NCBI GenBank assembly: GCA_021030905.1
Contig: JAGFMI010000016.1
Span: 434,001-498,000, forward strand
Origin: Pyrenula massariospora
Lineage: Eukaryota; Ascomycota; Eurotiomycetes; Pyrenulales; Pyrenulaceae
Direction of reading: 5' to 3'
Length of the DNA: 64,000 bases
The notes below the pieces were generated by a model. The model worked only from the letters and a program-made list of their open reading frames with translations, was not told the DNA's origin and ran no database searches. Below are positions 23,687 to 35,688 of this stretch, piece by piece. The position numbers were made by a program, and so were the translations under genes. Each line of letters begins with the position of its first letter. Position 1 is the first letter of the stretch.

Positions 23687-25393
23687 ATGCCCCTACAGGA
23701 GATCAAGAGCGATAATGCGCGAGAGCTAAATGATATCGCCAACGCGCTTGCGAACTCGCATAAGATATTAGTCATTACTGGTGCCGGAATCAGCACAAGC
23801 TGCGGCATTCCTGATTTTCGAAGCAAAGAAGGGCTTTATTCTCTTCTTCCAGAAGATGCTGTTGGTCCAACCCCGCCGCCTTCACAACAGTCTGTTCCCT
23901 CAACACCTTCACGCAAACGGAAGCGAAACTTAGACCTAGAAGATACGCTTCTACCGTCGTCTCAAGAATCTCTTGTCTCTACGAACAGCAGGCGTACGAT
24001 TCCAAGTACGACTACCAAGCTCAAGGGCCAGGATCTCTTCGATGCTCGAGTCTGGAAGGATCCGAACGCGACATCTGTCTTCTATAAATTCATTGCGTCG
24101 CTGCGAAAAAAAATAAGAGACGAAGTGAAGGAAACTAGCCAGACACACAAGTTCATTCGTATATTGAGAGATGGCGGCCGGTTGATGAGATGTTACACTC
24201 AGAACATCGACGGTCTGGAGCGCCGCGAGGGCCTTACAACCGATCTGGCGAAGGGCAAAGGGAATAAAAGAAGGTTTATGAAGAGGGTCTACGAGATCCC
24301 TAGACCGCAATCGATATTCGCTGGCGATGAGATGGATGGAGGCTGTGAAGCTGTACCCCTTCACGGAGACCTGGAAACGCTCAGATGCAATCTCTGCCAC
24401 CTGACATGCGAATGGGGGGATGAGGAGAATGAGATATTTCTTAACGGAGAAGCGCCAGACTGCAAGAGGTGCATGGTCAAGAATGAAGAGCGTCAGATCA
24501 AGGGCAAGCGAGCTGTCTCCGTTGGCCTCCTACGGCCCAATATTGTCCTTTACCATGAAGCTCATCCCTTGGACCAGTTGCTCGCCCCACTGCCACCCCA
24601 CGACATTTCGCAGAACCCAGAAGTTTTGATCATCATGGGCACATCTTTGAAAGTCCACGGCCTCCAGAAGTTGATACGGGAGTTCGCAAAATCCATTCAT
24701 GGCAGGAGGAGAGGACAAGGGCGAGTCATTTTCGTGAATAGGACTAAACCAGCTGAGAGTGTTTGGCACGAATTCATCGATAACTGGATTTCCATGGATT
24801 GCGATGACTGGGTGCTGGATCTAAAGTCCAGGCGAGAAGACATCTGGTTGCGACAAGGTGAATTGGACTTGCCCATTACAAAAGCGTCGAGATCAGGTCC
24901 GATTAAAGGTCGGAAACGACTCAAGAACGATCACGACCTAGACAAAGGCTCTGGTGTGAACAAGAAGGAGCGGATGGTGTCTGTGACGGTGACCAAGACA
25001 TCGAACGCTTCACAGAGCGTTGAAGAAAGGGCTTCTACACCAACTGCGTCGACCGTCGCCGATACCATCCAGATCCTCCCAACACCACCTCCGAGCCGTG
25101 ATAAGTCCAAGAATATAAGGCCGAGAGCGCCGGGCCGCCCGTCACCCAGAAAACGCTTGACTCCTTGGAAAGAAGGCAGCGTGCTCGAGACGATTACTGT
25201 CTACCAAGAAAAGGAGGAAAGTCCTCCGTATGAGAAAATGAAAGATGTCACGTCACCATTCAAGAGACAGGCTTTGCAACCCAAATCCAGCAGTGTGATG
25301 AATATCGCGTCTATTCTGACGGAGAACGTCTCTCCTATTCGGAAACGTCGCGTTGCTGAAAGCATACCGTTTGCAGATCTGTTGAATTTATAG
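23687..25393 (+). CDS. HST4: Hst4-type NAD-dependent histone deacetylase (sirtuin)
   Basis: One exon, 568 residues. The Sir2 catalytic domain begins almost at the N-terminus: ILVITGAGISTSCGIPDFRS (NAD-binding), then a basic linker insertion of about 60 residues (SRKRKRNLD), CYTQNIDGLERR (catalytic core), VPLHGDLETLRC with the catalytic His, and two zinc pairs (CNLC and CKRC). Next come RPNIVLYHEAHP, IMGTSLKVHGLQ and VIFVNRTKPA. The C-terminal tail of about 170 residues is basic, low in complexity and probably nuclear. Hst3/Hst4 enzymes remove acetyl from histone H3 lysine 56 during the cell cycle and affect genome stability and secondary metabolism in filamentous fungi. The linker insertion after the first motif supports the Hst3/4 subgroup rather than Sir2 or Hst2. 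Confidence 0.92.
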   Translation: MPLQEIKSDNARELNDIANALANSHKILVITGAGISTSCGIPDFRSKEGLYSLLPEDAVGPTPPPSQQSVPSTPSRKRKRNLDLEDTLLPSSQESLVSTNSRRTIPSTTTKLKGQDLFDARVWKDPNATSVFYKFIASLRKKIRDEVKETSQTHKFIRILRDGGRLMRCYTQNIDGLERREGLTTDLAKGKGNKRRFMKRVYEIPRPQSIFAGDEMDGGCEAVPLHGDLETLRCNLCHLTCEWGDEENEIFLNGEAPDCKRCMVKNEERQIKGKRAVSVGLLRPNIVLYHEAHPLDQLLAPLPPHDISQNPEVLIIMGTSLKVHGLQKLIREFAKSIHGRRRGQGRVIFVNRTKPAESVWHEFIDNWISMDCDDWVLDLKSRREDIWLRQGELDLPITKASRSGPIKGRKRLKNDHDLDKGSGVNKKERMVSVTVTKTSNASQSVEERASTPTASTVADTIQILPTPPPSRDKSKNIRPRAPGRPSPRKRLTPWKEGSVLETITVYQEKEESPPYEKMKDVTSPFKRQALQPKSSSVMNIASILTENVSPIRKRRVAESIPFADLLNL

Positions 25394-26213
25394 CGCAATG
25401 ATGTCCATTGAACGGGCTTTGGTCTGCGCGAACACCTTGAGTTAAATGACACACGAGAATTTGAAATTAAGAGCACGAAGTAAGGACATAGGACACGAGA
25501 GAAAGAGGGGTTTCGACGAGGTGATCTTGGAATCGGTTGGGGGGGATAACCAGCCTCAACATTAATTTGGAGCGCCTCCCACGAGAAATACACCCTACAC
25601 AGCGTTTGATTGGTATCATTTCTTTCGATGTTGTTCCTCGCATTGTAAGGTGATCCGGAATGAGCTGGCTGTTAATGTTACGCAATGTTTTGAGACTGTC
25701 CGGGGGATGGTATTTGTTTTGGGACAGCCAATGACTTCGTAAGGGATGTTGAGAATCGGGCCGAAAACCTGAAGACGGAGAGTATTTAAGCTTCTTCACA
25801 TGCAATGGAGCATTCCGAGACCAGAGAATGGTGAAGGCATGGCTATGCCAACAGTGAAAGGTCCGCAAAATAACCAATAATGACATGCACTGCGATCTCG
25901 GGATCTCAGCCTAGACAAAGGTTGTCATTCTGATATCATCACACAAGGATACGAAAGCTTTTCACAGACAAAATTCGCTTGCGATCGACACCTTATCGCG
26001 CAAAAGGCCTACGTTAGGTTAGGTGTGATAAGCTGCCCAGCCTCGCAACCTGGAAGTACGGGTGCGATATTTTCCTCGTAGATTCGCAGCTCTGTGGCGC
26101 AGTCTGCAGCTTGATTTCTCTCATAAATTCATGCGAACCTGAACTGGGATAAAGAATTCTACACTTTGAAATTATTCACCTACCCTTGAAATTCTCGCCA
26201 TCAGAGCTCAAAG
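25394..26213. other. intergenic, no recognisable gene
   Basis: 820 bp between the sirtuin and the glycine-zipper gene. An antisense open frame (25467-25886) has no motif. There is an imperfect inverted pair, ACACCTTATC / GGTGTGATAAG, near 25988-26033. I assign no function. Confidence 0.4.
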
Positions 26214-27216
26214 ATGTCCGGGTACTACGAAAACAACCCACCTCCACCCCACGGCTACAACACCCCGCCCCCGCAGAACCAGTACTACGGCCAGGGCCAG
26301 GGCGCGCCTCAGTACGGCGGCAGCGGCGGTCCACCACCACAGCACCAACCTCAACCGGGATACTACTCACCCCAGGTCCCTCACCCTCATCTCCTTCTAC
26401 TCCTAAGCTCTGTCTAACAACACCCTCTAGCCCGGCTACAACCAACCCCCCCAATCCTACCAACCGCCCGACTCACACCAATACTACCCCCCTCAACAAC
26501 AACCACAACAACCACCCCACCAGCAATCCCAATACAACCCCTCCTCCTACGTCCCCCCACCCAGCACCGACACCCGCGTCGTCCAGTTCGAAGACCCGGA
26601 CGACCAGGACCGCGCCCGCTCGCCGTACGGCGGCTACCCGCCGCCACAGGGCGGGTACAGCTACGGCGGTCCGGGGCCGGGACAGCAGCAGGACACGCGG
26701 TACGGGCCGCGGGACGATGATTACTACGAGCGGCGGGAGCGGGACGAGTACTATGATCGGCGGGAGGAGAGGCATAAGCATGGCGAGCGGAGGGAGGAGA
26801 GGGGCGGCGGAGGGCAGCAGCAGCATCATCATACGGGAGGAGAGAAGGGGTTGATATCGGGGTTGTTGGGCGGGGCGGGGGGCGCGGCGCTGGGGCATGA
26901 GGTTGGAGGGGGTGGGGTGGGGACGGTGCTGGGCGCGGTGGCGGGCGCGATTGGGGCGAATGCTGCGGGGCATAAGGTGAAGGAGAAGAAGGAGAAGAAG
27001 TGAGTATATCTGATCTGATTTGTTGTTTCGAATTTAAGGCTGATGATGGGTAGGAACAAGAAGGGGAAGAAGCATCGGAGTCGGGAGGACGAGATCTACG
27101 GATCGATGGCGGGTGGGCACCATGGGAGGAGGGGCAAGAGTAGCAGTTCGAGCAGCAGCAGCAGTAGCAGCAGTGATAGCGACAAGGGGAGGAGGAGGTA
27201 TGGGAAGCATCACTGA
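26214..27216 (+). CDS. Pro/Gly-rich protein with a glycine-zipper domain
   Basis: Three exons: 26214-26375, 26431-26999 and 27054-27216. Introns are 55 nt (GTCCCT donor, CTAAC branch) and 54 nt (GTGAGT). The product has about 297 residues. The N-terminal 110 residues are Pro/Gln/Tyr-rich (GYYENNPPPPHGYNTPPP). A middle charged part follows (RYGPRDDDYYERRERDE), then the glycine zipper EKGLISGLLGGAGGAALG ... GTVLGAVAGAIGANAAGH, then a lysine-rich run and a poly-Ser segment ending RRRYGKHH. Such zippers form tightly packed helical hairpins, often at membranes. Fungal proteins of this layout are annotated only as glycine-zipper or 2TM proteins, and the role is unknown. The strand composition switches from C-rich to G-rich at about 26650, which keeps the antisense strand free of stops; the 298-codon antisense frame is a by-product. 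Confidence 0.8.
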
Positions 27217-29014
27217 TTGAACAGAAACTTGGAAGTGCGACAGGTAGTTCGGCAAGCAGGGAGTACAGATGGCTCAGCTGGGTTGATTTGGTAGCTCGAG
27301 GGCTTCTCACGACATTATGAACTTCTCCTTGGTTGGATCAGTAGTAAATACATTAATATTTGGTCTTTGACACTAGAGTACAGTATTTTCACAAGCTGTC
27401 AACGTGCGTTGATTTATTTCTGTATCCCCTTGACGCAGAAGCCTCTCCCAAAGGGCTTTAAAGTTGATCTCACATGGCAAGTCCCGCAAGAGCCTGATAA
27501 CTCTGAGGAATTCAGAATGCTCAGGGCCGGGAACGCTTGCATAGGGAGCCTCTACCTGGGCCAAGTTGGGTCTTGGACACGGCAGATGAATGTGCAGATA
27601 CTACAGGAGTACCTCAAGTAGAATGCAAGGTGCATACCATACGATCGAGTTAGAAATGGTACGAGGGCGTATATTCAAAGCTGAGGAAGTTTTTCATTAT
27701 GCTATCCAGAGCCGGAGGTGGCCCAGACCGCAGTAAGAATAGTGGAGTCCCCGCGAAAAGCCCACGGGGAAAATCTGACCTGGCGGGCGGACCCTGGGGC
27801 TCCGGGCTGGAGCATGGCGAATTGCCCCAGAGGCGTGGGGGATAAGCTGATTGTTGGTTGGGCATATCGATACCTCGATAAGCCAGCCGAGACAATCGAT
27901 ATCCGGGACTATCTTGACCGCCGTGAATTACCCTGTCGGACATTAAAAATTAGTTGCCCAGATACTTCTGGCACCTTCGCATGACATCGCAGCGATGGTG
28001 GACATAATAGAATGCGCGAAGATCTAAGGATAGATCTAGTACCAAAAGCTGATTGATCAGCTTCCACAAGTGGCGTTCGTAGGCGGCCACAAGAAGGCTG
28101 AGTCACGTCGTTGCAGTGACAGCGATAAGTTTCAAAGGTAGCAAACGCAATCTCAAATCAGCGGTGGTCAGCTTGTCTGGGGTCTAGGCAATCAGCATAA
28201 ACTGCAATCTACTGATTGGCACGGCGATGGCGAGGCTGCTGGCCCACCGGGGGCCCAGTGCCCGACGTTCAGGGTTCCAGGCGATGCCAGACAAATCAGG
28301 GGCCGGTTGTTTCTCCCGTGGGCCGGCCGCGGTGGCTGGTCGGTGAAAAGAGACTTCGTGGGTTTCTGGAACAGCGAACAGTCCCGGCTGGAAGTAAGGC
28401 TGAGTGGCAACCAAAATTAGCTTAATTCCGGCCGTGTTTCGTGCTTCCCTGTGGAAACCTAGGGCCCGAGATACGTGCGCTGCCCAAGATGGAGAGTCTG
28501 AGTATGTCAAGTCGTTTGCACTTCGGTTCAGCAAAGACTGAATGTGCTGTAAGATCTGTAGATCTGTACTCGTGTTTCGAGATCTTGAGGGCCGCCAATG
28601 TAAAAATACTCCAGCCGGGGAAGGGACGAACGTGTTGGAATGATGCGCTGTTGGGGCTGCCAGACGTGAAGGAACGCTGACCCTGCGCTAATCTGTATCC
28701 GGCCAAGCTCCTGATTTTTTTGCGACCCACAGCCCAAAGCGCCCCGATAAAAAAAGTCATATTTCCTGCCCACCGCCACTTGTCCTTCCTCTCCATTCAC
28801 AATTTCTCCCTTTTCCTCCCACTTCATCTCCATCTTCTTTTTCGTTGTTCTCTATAGATTCTGCGTACAGACTCTCCTCTCCTCCGGCGTCTTGCAAATA
28901 GAGTAATAGATTGAGCGCCTCTGAGCCCGGCTCGAGGTGCTTTTTTCTTTTTCTTATCCGCAGTCTTACCTCATCCCTGATCACTCTACCTTCGTTGCCT
29001 GATTGCAAAACACC
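27217..29014. other. 1.8 kb upstream region of eEF3
   Basis: No gene is recognised. The last 230 bp (about 28780-29000) are strongly pyrimidine-rich on the + strand (for example ttcctctccattcac, ctcccttttcctccc), a feature common before the start of highly expressed fungal genes. Short open frames at 27718-27984 and 28216-28680 lack motifs. Confidence 0.5.
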
Positions 29015-32000
29015 ATGAGTCCCGCTGTCGATACCATGGATTCCGTACCAGCTGTCTCTGCCAAAGAGACTGCCAAGTCTGTTGGTGTTCTGGAAGAGAT
29101 GATCAAGAGCCTCTCGATCTCCAAGAGCCAGGCCGAAGCCAACACACAGGCGACAAATATCGCCACCCTGCTTCACGGTCCCATCGAAGACCAAGTAATT
29201 CCAGCAAAGTAAGTCAATTCTATCTCTTCATTGTCTTCACACTCGCGGCCTATTTGCAATGGCCGAACCCCAGTATCCTCGTCTTGGGGACTATTGGTAT
29301 CGAGAAGACTGGCTGCGTATGAATCGCTTTGTTTCTGGGATTATTAGGCTAACGACACTCTTACAGAGCTGTTGATTCGTTCAAGAAACAACTCAATAAT
29401 AAGAAAGATGCGTTGGTCCGAGAACGAGCCCTTGAGGGCATCCGCGCCATCGCCCAGCACTCCGCAATTTCACCCGCCTTCGAGCCATACCTCATCTCGC
29501 TTCTTCCTCTTGCACTTGCAGCCGTCGGAGACAAAATGGTGCCAGTGAAGAATGCAGCGCAGACAACCTCGATCGCCATCGTGAAGTCAATTGCTCCGAA
29601 CGCAGTAAAATCTGCTCTACCTCCTATCATCAAGTCCATCCTCACCGCACAGAAATGGCCTGAAAAGATGACCGGGCTTGACTGCATTGAGGCCCTCGTC
29701 GAATCCGCTCCGTCACAGCTGTCCTTCCGTGTCCCAGACCTGATTCCTGTTGTCTCAGAATCGATGTGGGACACCAAAGCTGAGGTTAAGAAGAAGGCTT
29801 ATGGCACCATGGAGAAAGTTTGCGGCTTGATTGTGAACAAAGATATCGAAAAGTTCATCCCAGAGCTCATCAAGTGTATTGCCAAGCCCGAAAACGTTCC
29901 CGAGACCGTACACTTACTGGGTGCTACCACATTTGTCACCGATGTCCACGAGCCAACTCTTGCAATTATGGTTCCCCTTCTTGATCGTGGCCTTGCGGAG
30001 CGCGAGACCGCCATCAAGCGAAAATCTGCCGTCATTGTTGACAACATGTGCAAGCTGGTCGAAGACCCTCAGATCGTTGCTGCTTTCCTTCCCAAACTCA
30101 TGCCTGCTCTTCAAAAGAATTACGAGAACCTTGCCGATCCAGAAGCCCGTGAGAAGACTAGGCAAGGCCTTGACACTCTTATCCGTGTTGGTGATGTCAA
30201 AGATGGAAAGATCCCGGAAGTATCGCACGCCGGTGACATCTCGACTGTTTCTGCCATCCTGAAGTCTATCCTTGAGTCCAAGCACAAAGACAAGATCGCC
30301 AAGAACGAAGCTAGCATCGAGTACATTTCGGCCATTTCAGGCCAGCTTATCGACGAAAAGATCACGGACCTGCCAGACTGGACTGAGAATACCCTACCCT
30401 ACATCACTGCCATTGTTGGTGAGGCCGATGCTAAGCCAATTGCTGAAGCGCTCCGAAAACGGGCTTCGCCCGGTGTAGCAGAGGATGCTGAGGAGGAAGA
30501 GGATGATGAGCAAGGCGAAGATCTCTGCAATTGCACATTCAACCTTGCCTACGGTGCTAAAATCCTCCTCAACCAGACCACCCTCCGATTGAAGCGTGGC
30601 CAGCGATATGGTCTCTTGGGTCCCAATGGGTCTGGCAAATCCACTCTCATGCGGGCTATCAACAACGAGCAAGTCGAAGGCTTCCCTAAACAGAACGAAG
30701 TCAAGACTGTGTTCGTTGAGCACGATCTTGACGCCGCAGATACTGAGCAGACTGTCGTTGGCTGGACTCAAAAGAAGCTAGAGAGCGTTGGAATCAACAA
30801 GCCACTGGAGAACATCAAGGCCAAGCTTTTGGAATTCGGTTTCTTGGAAGATCAATTCGATAAGCCGATTACTTCGCTTTCTGGTGGTTGGAAGATGAAG
30901 CTCGCACTTGCTCGTGCTGTCTTTGAGGAGCCTGATATCCTCCTTCTTGACGAACCTACGAATCATCTTGACGTGAAGAACGTCGCCTGGCTTGAGCAGT
31001 ACTTGATCAACTCGCCTTGCACCTCCATCATCGTCTCTCACGACAGTAAATTTCTCAACCATGTCATCCAACACGTCGTCCACTATGAGCGATTTAAGCT
31101 CCGCCGGTATCGCGGCAACTTGGATGAATTTGTCAAGAAGGTCCCCTCTGCCAAATCCTATTATGAACTCGACGCCACAGAAATGGAATTTAAGTTCCCA
31201 GAGCCCGGCTTTCTTGAGGGTGTCAAGACGAAGGCTAAGGCCATTGTCAGAGTCAACAAGATGTCTTTCCAATATCCCGGAACCTCGAAACCACAAATCT
31301 CGGATATCACGTTCCAATGCTCGCTCGGCTCTCGTATTGCTGTCATCGGCCCCAATGGCGCTGGCAAGTCGACACTTGTCAACGTGCTTACTGGTGAATT
31401 GATCCCGACCGCTGGTGAAGTCTACCAGCATGAAAACATTCGAATTGCGTACATCAAGCAGCATGCTTTTGCCCACATCGACCATCACCTTGACAAAACC
31501 CCATCAGAATACATTCAATGGCGTTTCCAGACTGGTGAAGATCGTGAGACTATGGATCGAGCCAACAAGATCGTCACAGATGAGGATGAGAAAGCTATGG
31601 ACAAGATCTACAAAATCGATGGAACCCAGCGAAGAGTTATTGGCATCCATTCCCGGAGAAAGTTTAAGAACTCCTACGAGTATGAGTGCTCTTTCGTCCT
31701 TGGCGATAATGTTGGCCAAAAGAACGAGAAATGGACCCCTATGATGACCGCCGACAACGCATGGATTCCTCGAACAGAGATCATGGCCTCCCACCAGAAA
31801 ATGGTCGCGGATGTTGACCAGAAGGAGGCCCTCGCCAGTGGTCAATTCCGACCCCTAATCCGAAAGGAGATCGAAGCTCACTGCGCAAACTTCGGCCTCG
31901 ATGCCGAGCTCGTATCTCACTCTCGAATGCGCGGTCTTTCCGGCGGCCAACGTGTCAAGGTCGTCCTCGCCGCCTGCTCCTGGCAAAGACCTCACCTGAT

Positions 32001-32379
32001 CGTTCTCGACGAACCAACCAACTACCTCGACCGCGACTCCCTTGGTGCTCTCTCGAAAGCCCTCAAGGCCTTTGAGGGTGGTGTTGTCATCATCTCGCAC
32101 AACTCTGAGTTCACCGAGCACCTCACCTCAGAAGTCTGGGCTGTGCTAGACGGGAAGATGACACCCTCTGGCCACAACTGGGTCCAGGGACAAGGCAGTG
32201 GGCCGCGGTTGACAAACAAGGACGATGACGAGGAGGAGAAGTTCGATGCTATGGGCAACAAGATCGAGGCCAGCAAGAAGAAGAAGAAGCTCACATCGAA
32301 CGAGGCTCGGAAAAAGAAGAAGGAGCGGATGGCCCGACGGAAGAGGGGTGAGGAGGTCTTCTCGGATGAGGACGACTAG
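29015..32379 (+). CDS. TEF3: translation elongation factor 3 (eEF3), ABC-F ATPase
   Basis: Two exons, 29015-29208 and 29367-32379, around a 158-nt intron (GTAAGT...TTACAG). The junction gives [14 protein letters not shown]. The product has about 1068 residues against 1044 in yeast. HEAT repeats fill residues of about 40-320, and a four-helix segment follows. The first ABC cassette has [23 protein letters not shown] and [12 protein letters not shown]. The second has GPNGAGKST, with the chromodomain-like insertion around [13 protein letters not shown], then [14 protein letters not shown] and [12 protein letters not shown]. The C-terminus is the lysine-rich ribosome-binding tail ([18 protein letters not shown]). 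eEF3 is the fungal factor that clears E-site tRNA and drives late translocation on cytosolic ribosomes. The ATG sits in a strong context (CACCATGAG). Both cassettes look intact. It converges with the GCP gene. Confidence 0.98.
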
Positions 32380-32839
32380 ACGCCTAGCAAGAAGAAAAGC
32401 TTACGGGTGTCTTCTTTTTGTTCTTTCTCTCATTTGTACAGGTTATGCGGATATGATTTTGGGAATTAAAGAAGGTTTACGGAGTCAAAAAGGTCTAGTC
32501 TATACCTGCGCCTGCCTGGGTTTTGAGGAGCGGAGTTGGACCGGGACAAAATTCCCTTTTTCCTGCTAGGATGGTATCTCAAAAGACGATGGTATACACA
32601 GTAGACTAGAGATAGACCGGATTGGTTTAAAGGAGATATTTCATACGAACTGTCATGATATTTTTCAAAAGCATCGCCTCTTCTCAATATGCCCGGATGC
32701 TCGGTGTCAAACATTAATTTCATTCGCAAGCCGCAAACCTGGGGTATCTTGACTAAAACATATCTCACTACCAGTCCCTAGCGCGTGACGTATACAGTCC
32801 CCATGTCGCTCATCAGGTCATACATCCGTCTGGCATCGT
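32380..32839. other. convergent 3' region eEF3 / GCP gene
   Basis: 460 bp between two stop codons. It contains the 3' UTRs; nothing else is recognised. Confidence 0.5.
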
Positions 32840-35418
32840 TCACCTATAATATCCTACAAAGTCCACCCCGAGTAACAACTTCTCCGCATTCTCGCCTCCC
32901 AAAGCCTCCACCTCCCCCAGAAACGCCTTGACATCCGCCTTCCACCCCGCCCAACTTCCGCCCCCATCCAAAGTCGCGTCAAAAACACTCTCCAGCTTCC
33001 TCCTGACTTTCTTCTGCTTCGAGCCCAGAAACAGCCCGTCGCACATCTCGGAAAGGGCCTCTTCGTGCACGCCTCGCAGAGACTTGAGACTATGTGCTTG
33101 TCCACCGCCGCTCCTGTGTCCAGGATCGAGAGATTGCTTGGCATGTTGCAGTGTCTCCTCGAGTTTTGCCCAGGGGCGGCCAATGGCGATGGTGTATATG
33201 TAGTCTGCAATGGAATGGATGAAGGCATGGGTAGCGACAAGGAAGCGCTGATCCCTAACTCCTCCTGCTTCCGAACTGGAGAGTAGAGTAGAGCGACTGA
33301 TCGACCCCCTCAGCCGTGTCTGGGTCACGTGCAGCAAGCGCAACAAACGGAGGAGGGATTTGAAGATACGATCGTAGAGGTGGAGAGCGTGCTCGGATAT
33401 GACAGGCGTAAGAGCAGGAGGAGGGCGATAGTACAGGCGGAGGAGGTCAGCGACGTCCGGCGAAGTTGGACTAGTCTCGGTAGGCGGATCGTCGATGCCA
33501 AAGCTGAACTCCGGGGGAAGTACATCATTATTGGGAATGTAGATATTAGTGTACGGGCGTGAGGTTTCGAAGAGCGTCTCTGTTAGCCTGATTCTGTATG
33601 GTTCATCACTCATCAAGTAAAAGCGCTTACAGAGGTCGATGTGATTCATTAATTCGTATTCGTGGATGACCATCTTCAAGCATGCGGAATTCACGACGGC
33701 TGTTTGTGTAGATAGAATAGGTTGTATAGAGGCAGCTAAGGAGACGAGATGGGGCGGATCAAAGCATTGCTGATTTTGTTGTCGGGTAGCAGATGGCGCT
33801 GGAACACTGGATGCTAATGTGAACAGCCTGCTCTGGCAAAGTCTTGGTGCGCTGCTGCTGGATACAGCACTAGTATCGTCCCAATCAAGGTTGACGAGGC
33901 ATTGCTCGCTCGCTTCAACTTCCAGATCATAGTTCTCGTTTTCATGGCTTTTAATGTCCACAAGCTTATTAATCGGGGAATTCTGACATTGATAATCGTG
34001 TAATGCTGCTCTCAAATCTTTCTCATATTCCGAAGCACGGAGTTGAATAGCTTCTATGGCTTCCCAGGAGGCTCCCCACTCTAGTCCTAGATTTCCCTGC
34101 TGCAAACATTGCGGGGACAGGATTGGATGAGAAGGCTCGTAGGCTTTGAGAACGCATAAGCTGTCTTCGCAGTTTACCATCATGTTGGAGAGGTCGGGGG
34201 ACAAAATAGAATCGAGTGCTTGGATCTCTGGATTGGCATCAGTCTCACCGTAAGCTATACCTTTGTCAGCAATAGTTATCTGTCGATCGAACAGTCCGCT
34301 TACTGTTGATTGGAGATATCAGCCCCACTCTTGTTGCCATGGACATCAGCGATGGAAGAGCGCACAATCTCAAGATTTCTCGCATGACATCGCCAACCCA
34401 GTCTTCAAAATAGGCAGTGGCCTCTGCTTCCCGTGTGAGACTTAGCAAAAAGCTCTCCTGTGATGACGTGGAGTCAACAAGGCGAACAAGTGTCTGGAGC
34501 AGTTGCTCGACAGGCTGGTAAGATTGATAAAGTTGTGGCAGGGATTGACAGGAGGAGGATAGCTCGACTAGTCTTGTCTCTACTCCATGGAGGGTCTCCG
34601 CTAGTGCATGAACAAATGCACTCAAGATCTTTGTACTCGAAGCATCTGAGAGTTGGTCATGTGAGAATGTCCTTAGCCTCCACCAGTGAAAAGCCCATCG
34701 CTTAAAATCCCTGATCATCTGCTCGAGTAATATCAAACTGATTCCAAGCTCCCCAAACTGCTCAAGCGTAGAAGTGACTGTGCCATTGCTGCTATCAATC
34801 CTGAACAGTCTTGATGGTCTCCCCAACCCTAGATTCGAGAGCGCCGGCAACAAGACGCCTGGTCGAAGAGTACAGTGGCCCGTTTTGTGTCCAGAGAATC
34901 GATGCAGAGCAGCCGCAAATATTTTTCCAGGTTGCTCGCTTAGGTATGGGTTCTTGAAAGGCTTCGTTGAAGAATTTGAAAATGTGTCCCAACTGGTGAG
35001 TGTTTGATATTTGGGAGTGGTGAGATCCTCCGCGATCAGCTCCCATACGTGTTGTTCGGGATTTTCTGTCTGGGCGTTGAGGTCCGGTGTCTGTAGCCGC
35101 TCGAGCGCGGACGAGGTGGAAGAAATATCGCTGCCATCAAGACTTGGGAGCTCAATATCAAGGTCATTAAGATTGATGAAGTCCGGTCTTAGAGAGGGTA
35201 GAGCTTTGATGGCGGGAACATTAAGCGGTATTGATGCCTCTTCGATAATTATCAGCTTCAACTAACTTGAGATTGAGAAAAGATCGTTGCTACGAACTTT
35301 CCGAGCTTTCGTCCCACCGGAACGCTTCCCAGCTCACCTCCCGCGCAATGTCTTCTTTGGTCTGTTTGAGCAGATCATCTATGTTGTAGGGACTCGACAC
35401 AGCAAATGAAGTGACCAT
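32840..35418 (-). CDS. gamma-tubulin complex component (Spc97/Spc98 family, GCP5/GCP6 type)
   Basis: Model with three exons: 35418-35338, 35261-34304 and 34254-32840, about 817 residues. The 49-nt intron 34303-34255 (GTAAGC...TATAG) is firm and gives LISPINTYGETDANPE. The 76-nt intron 35337-35262 (GTGAGC...GTTAG) fits phase but rests on splice signals only. Domain signs are the GRIP1-like start (ASIPLNVPAIKALPSL), LTSWDTFSNSS ... PYLSEQPGKIFAAAL (a conserved GCP element), a helical middle, and the GRIP2 C-terminal half with HIDLCKRFYLMSDEPYRIRL, LLRLLHVTQTRLRG and RFLVATHAFIHSIADYIY. These proteins line the gamma-tubulin ring that nucleates microtubules at spindle pole bodies. I cannot separate GCP5 from GCP6 by eye. 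It is divergent from EAF7 with 270 bp between starts. Confidence 0.82.
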
Positions 35419-35688
35419 TATGCGAGACTAGTGTCTCAGCGGATGTCGTAAACATGGCTCGAGCCTGACTTATGATAGTAGGCACTCCAAGCAAGACGCG
35501 CTGGATAAGTTCACGCGTCGCTCATGCAAAATCACGTCAACCCTGGTAGGCACGCTCTTCCCCACTTCTGCCACGCACCATAGCTACCGGGGGCTATTTT
35601 ACTTTCGTCCTTCGACGAGAGCGCTTCTTCCGCCCCTCTGTCAACGAATTTGAAAGATTCTCTCAATTCACCAATCTGATTCCCCGTC

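Noticed and set aside
26010-26030. Telomere-like TTAGGTTAGG
   Set aside because: Only two imperfect units and not the TTAGGG repeat; no sign of a chromosome end.
26414-27310. 298-codon antisense open frame opposite the glycine-zipper gene
   Set aside because: It is the complement of a skewed low-complexity gene. Its product is Ser/Pro/Arg-rich without domains, and the sense gene has splice sites and a recognisable zipper.
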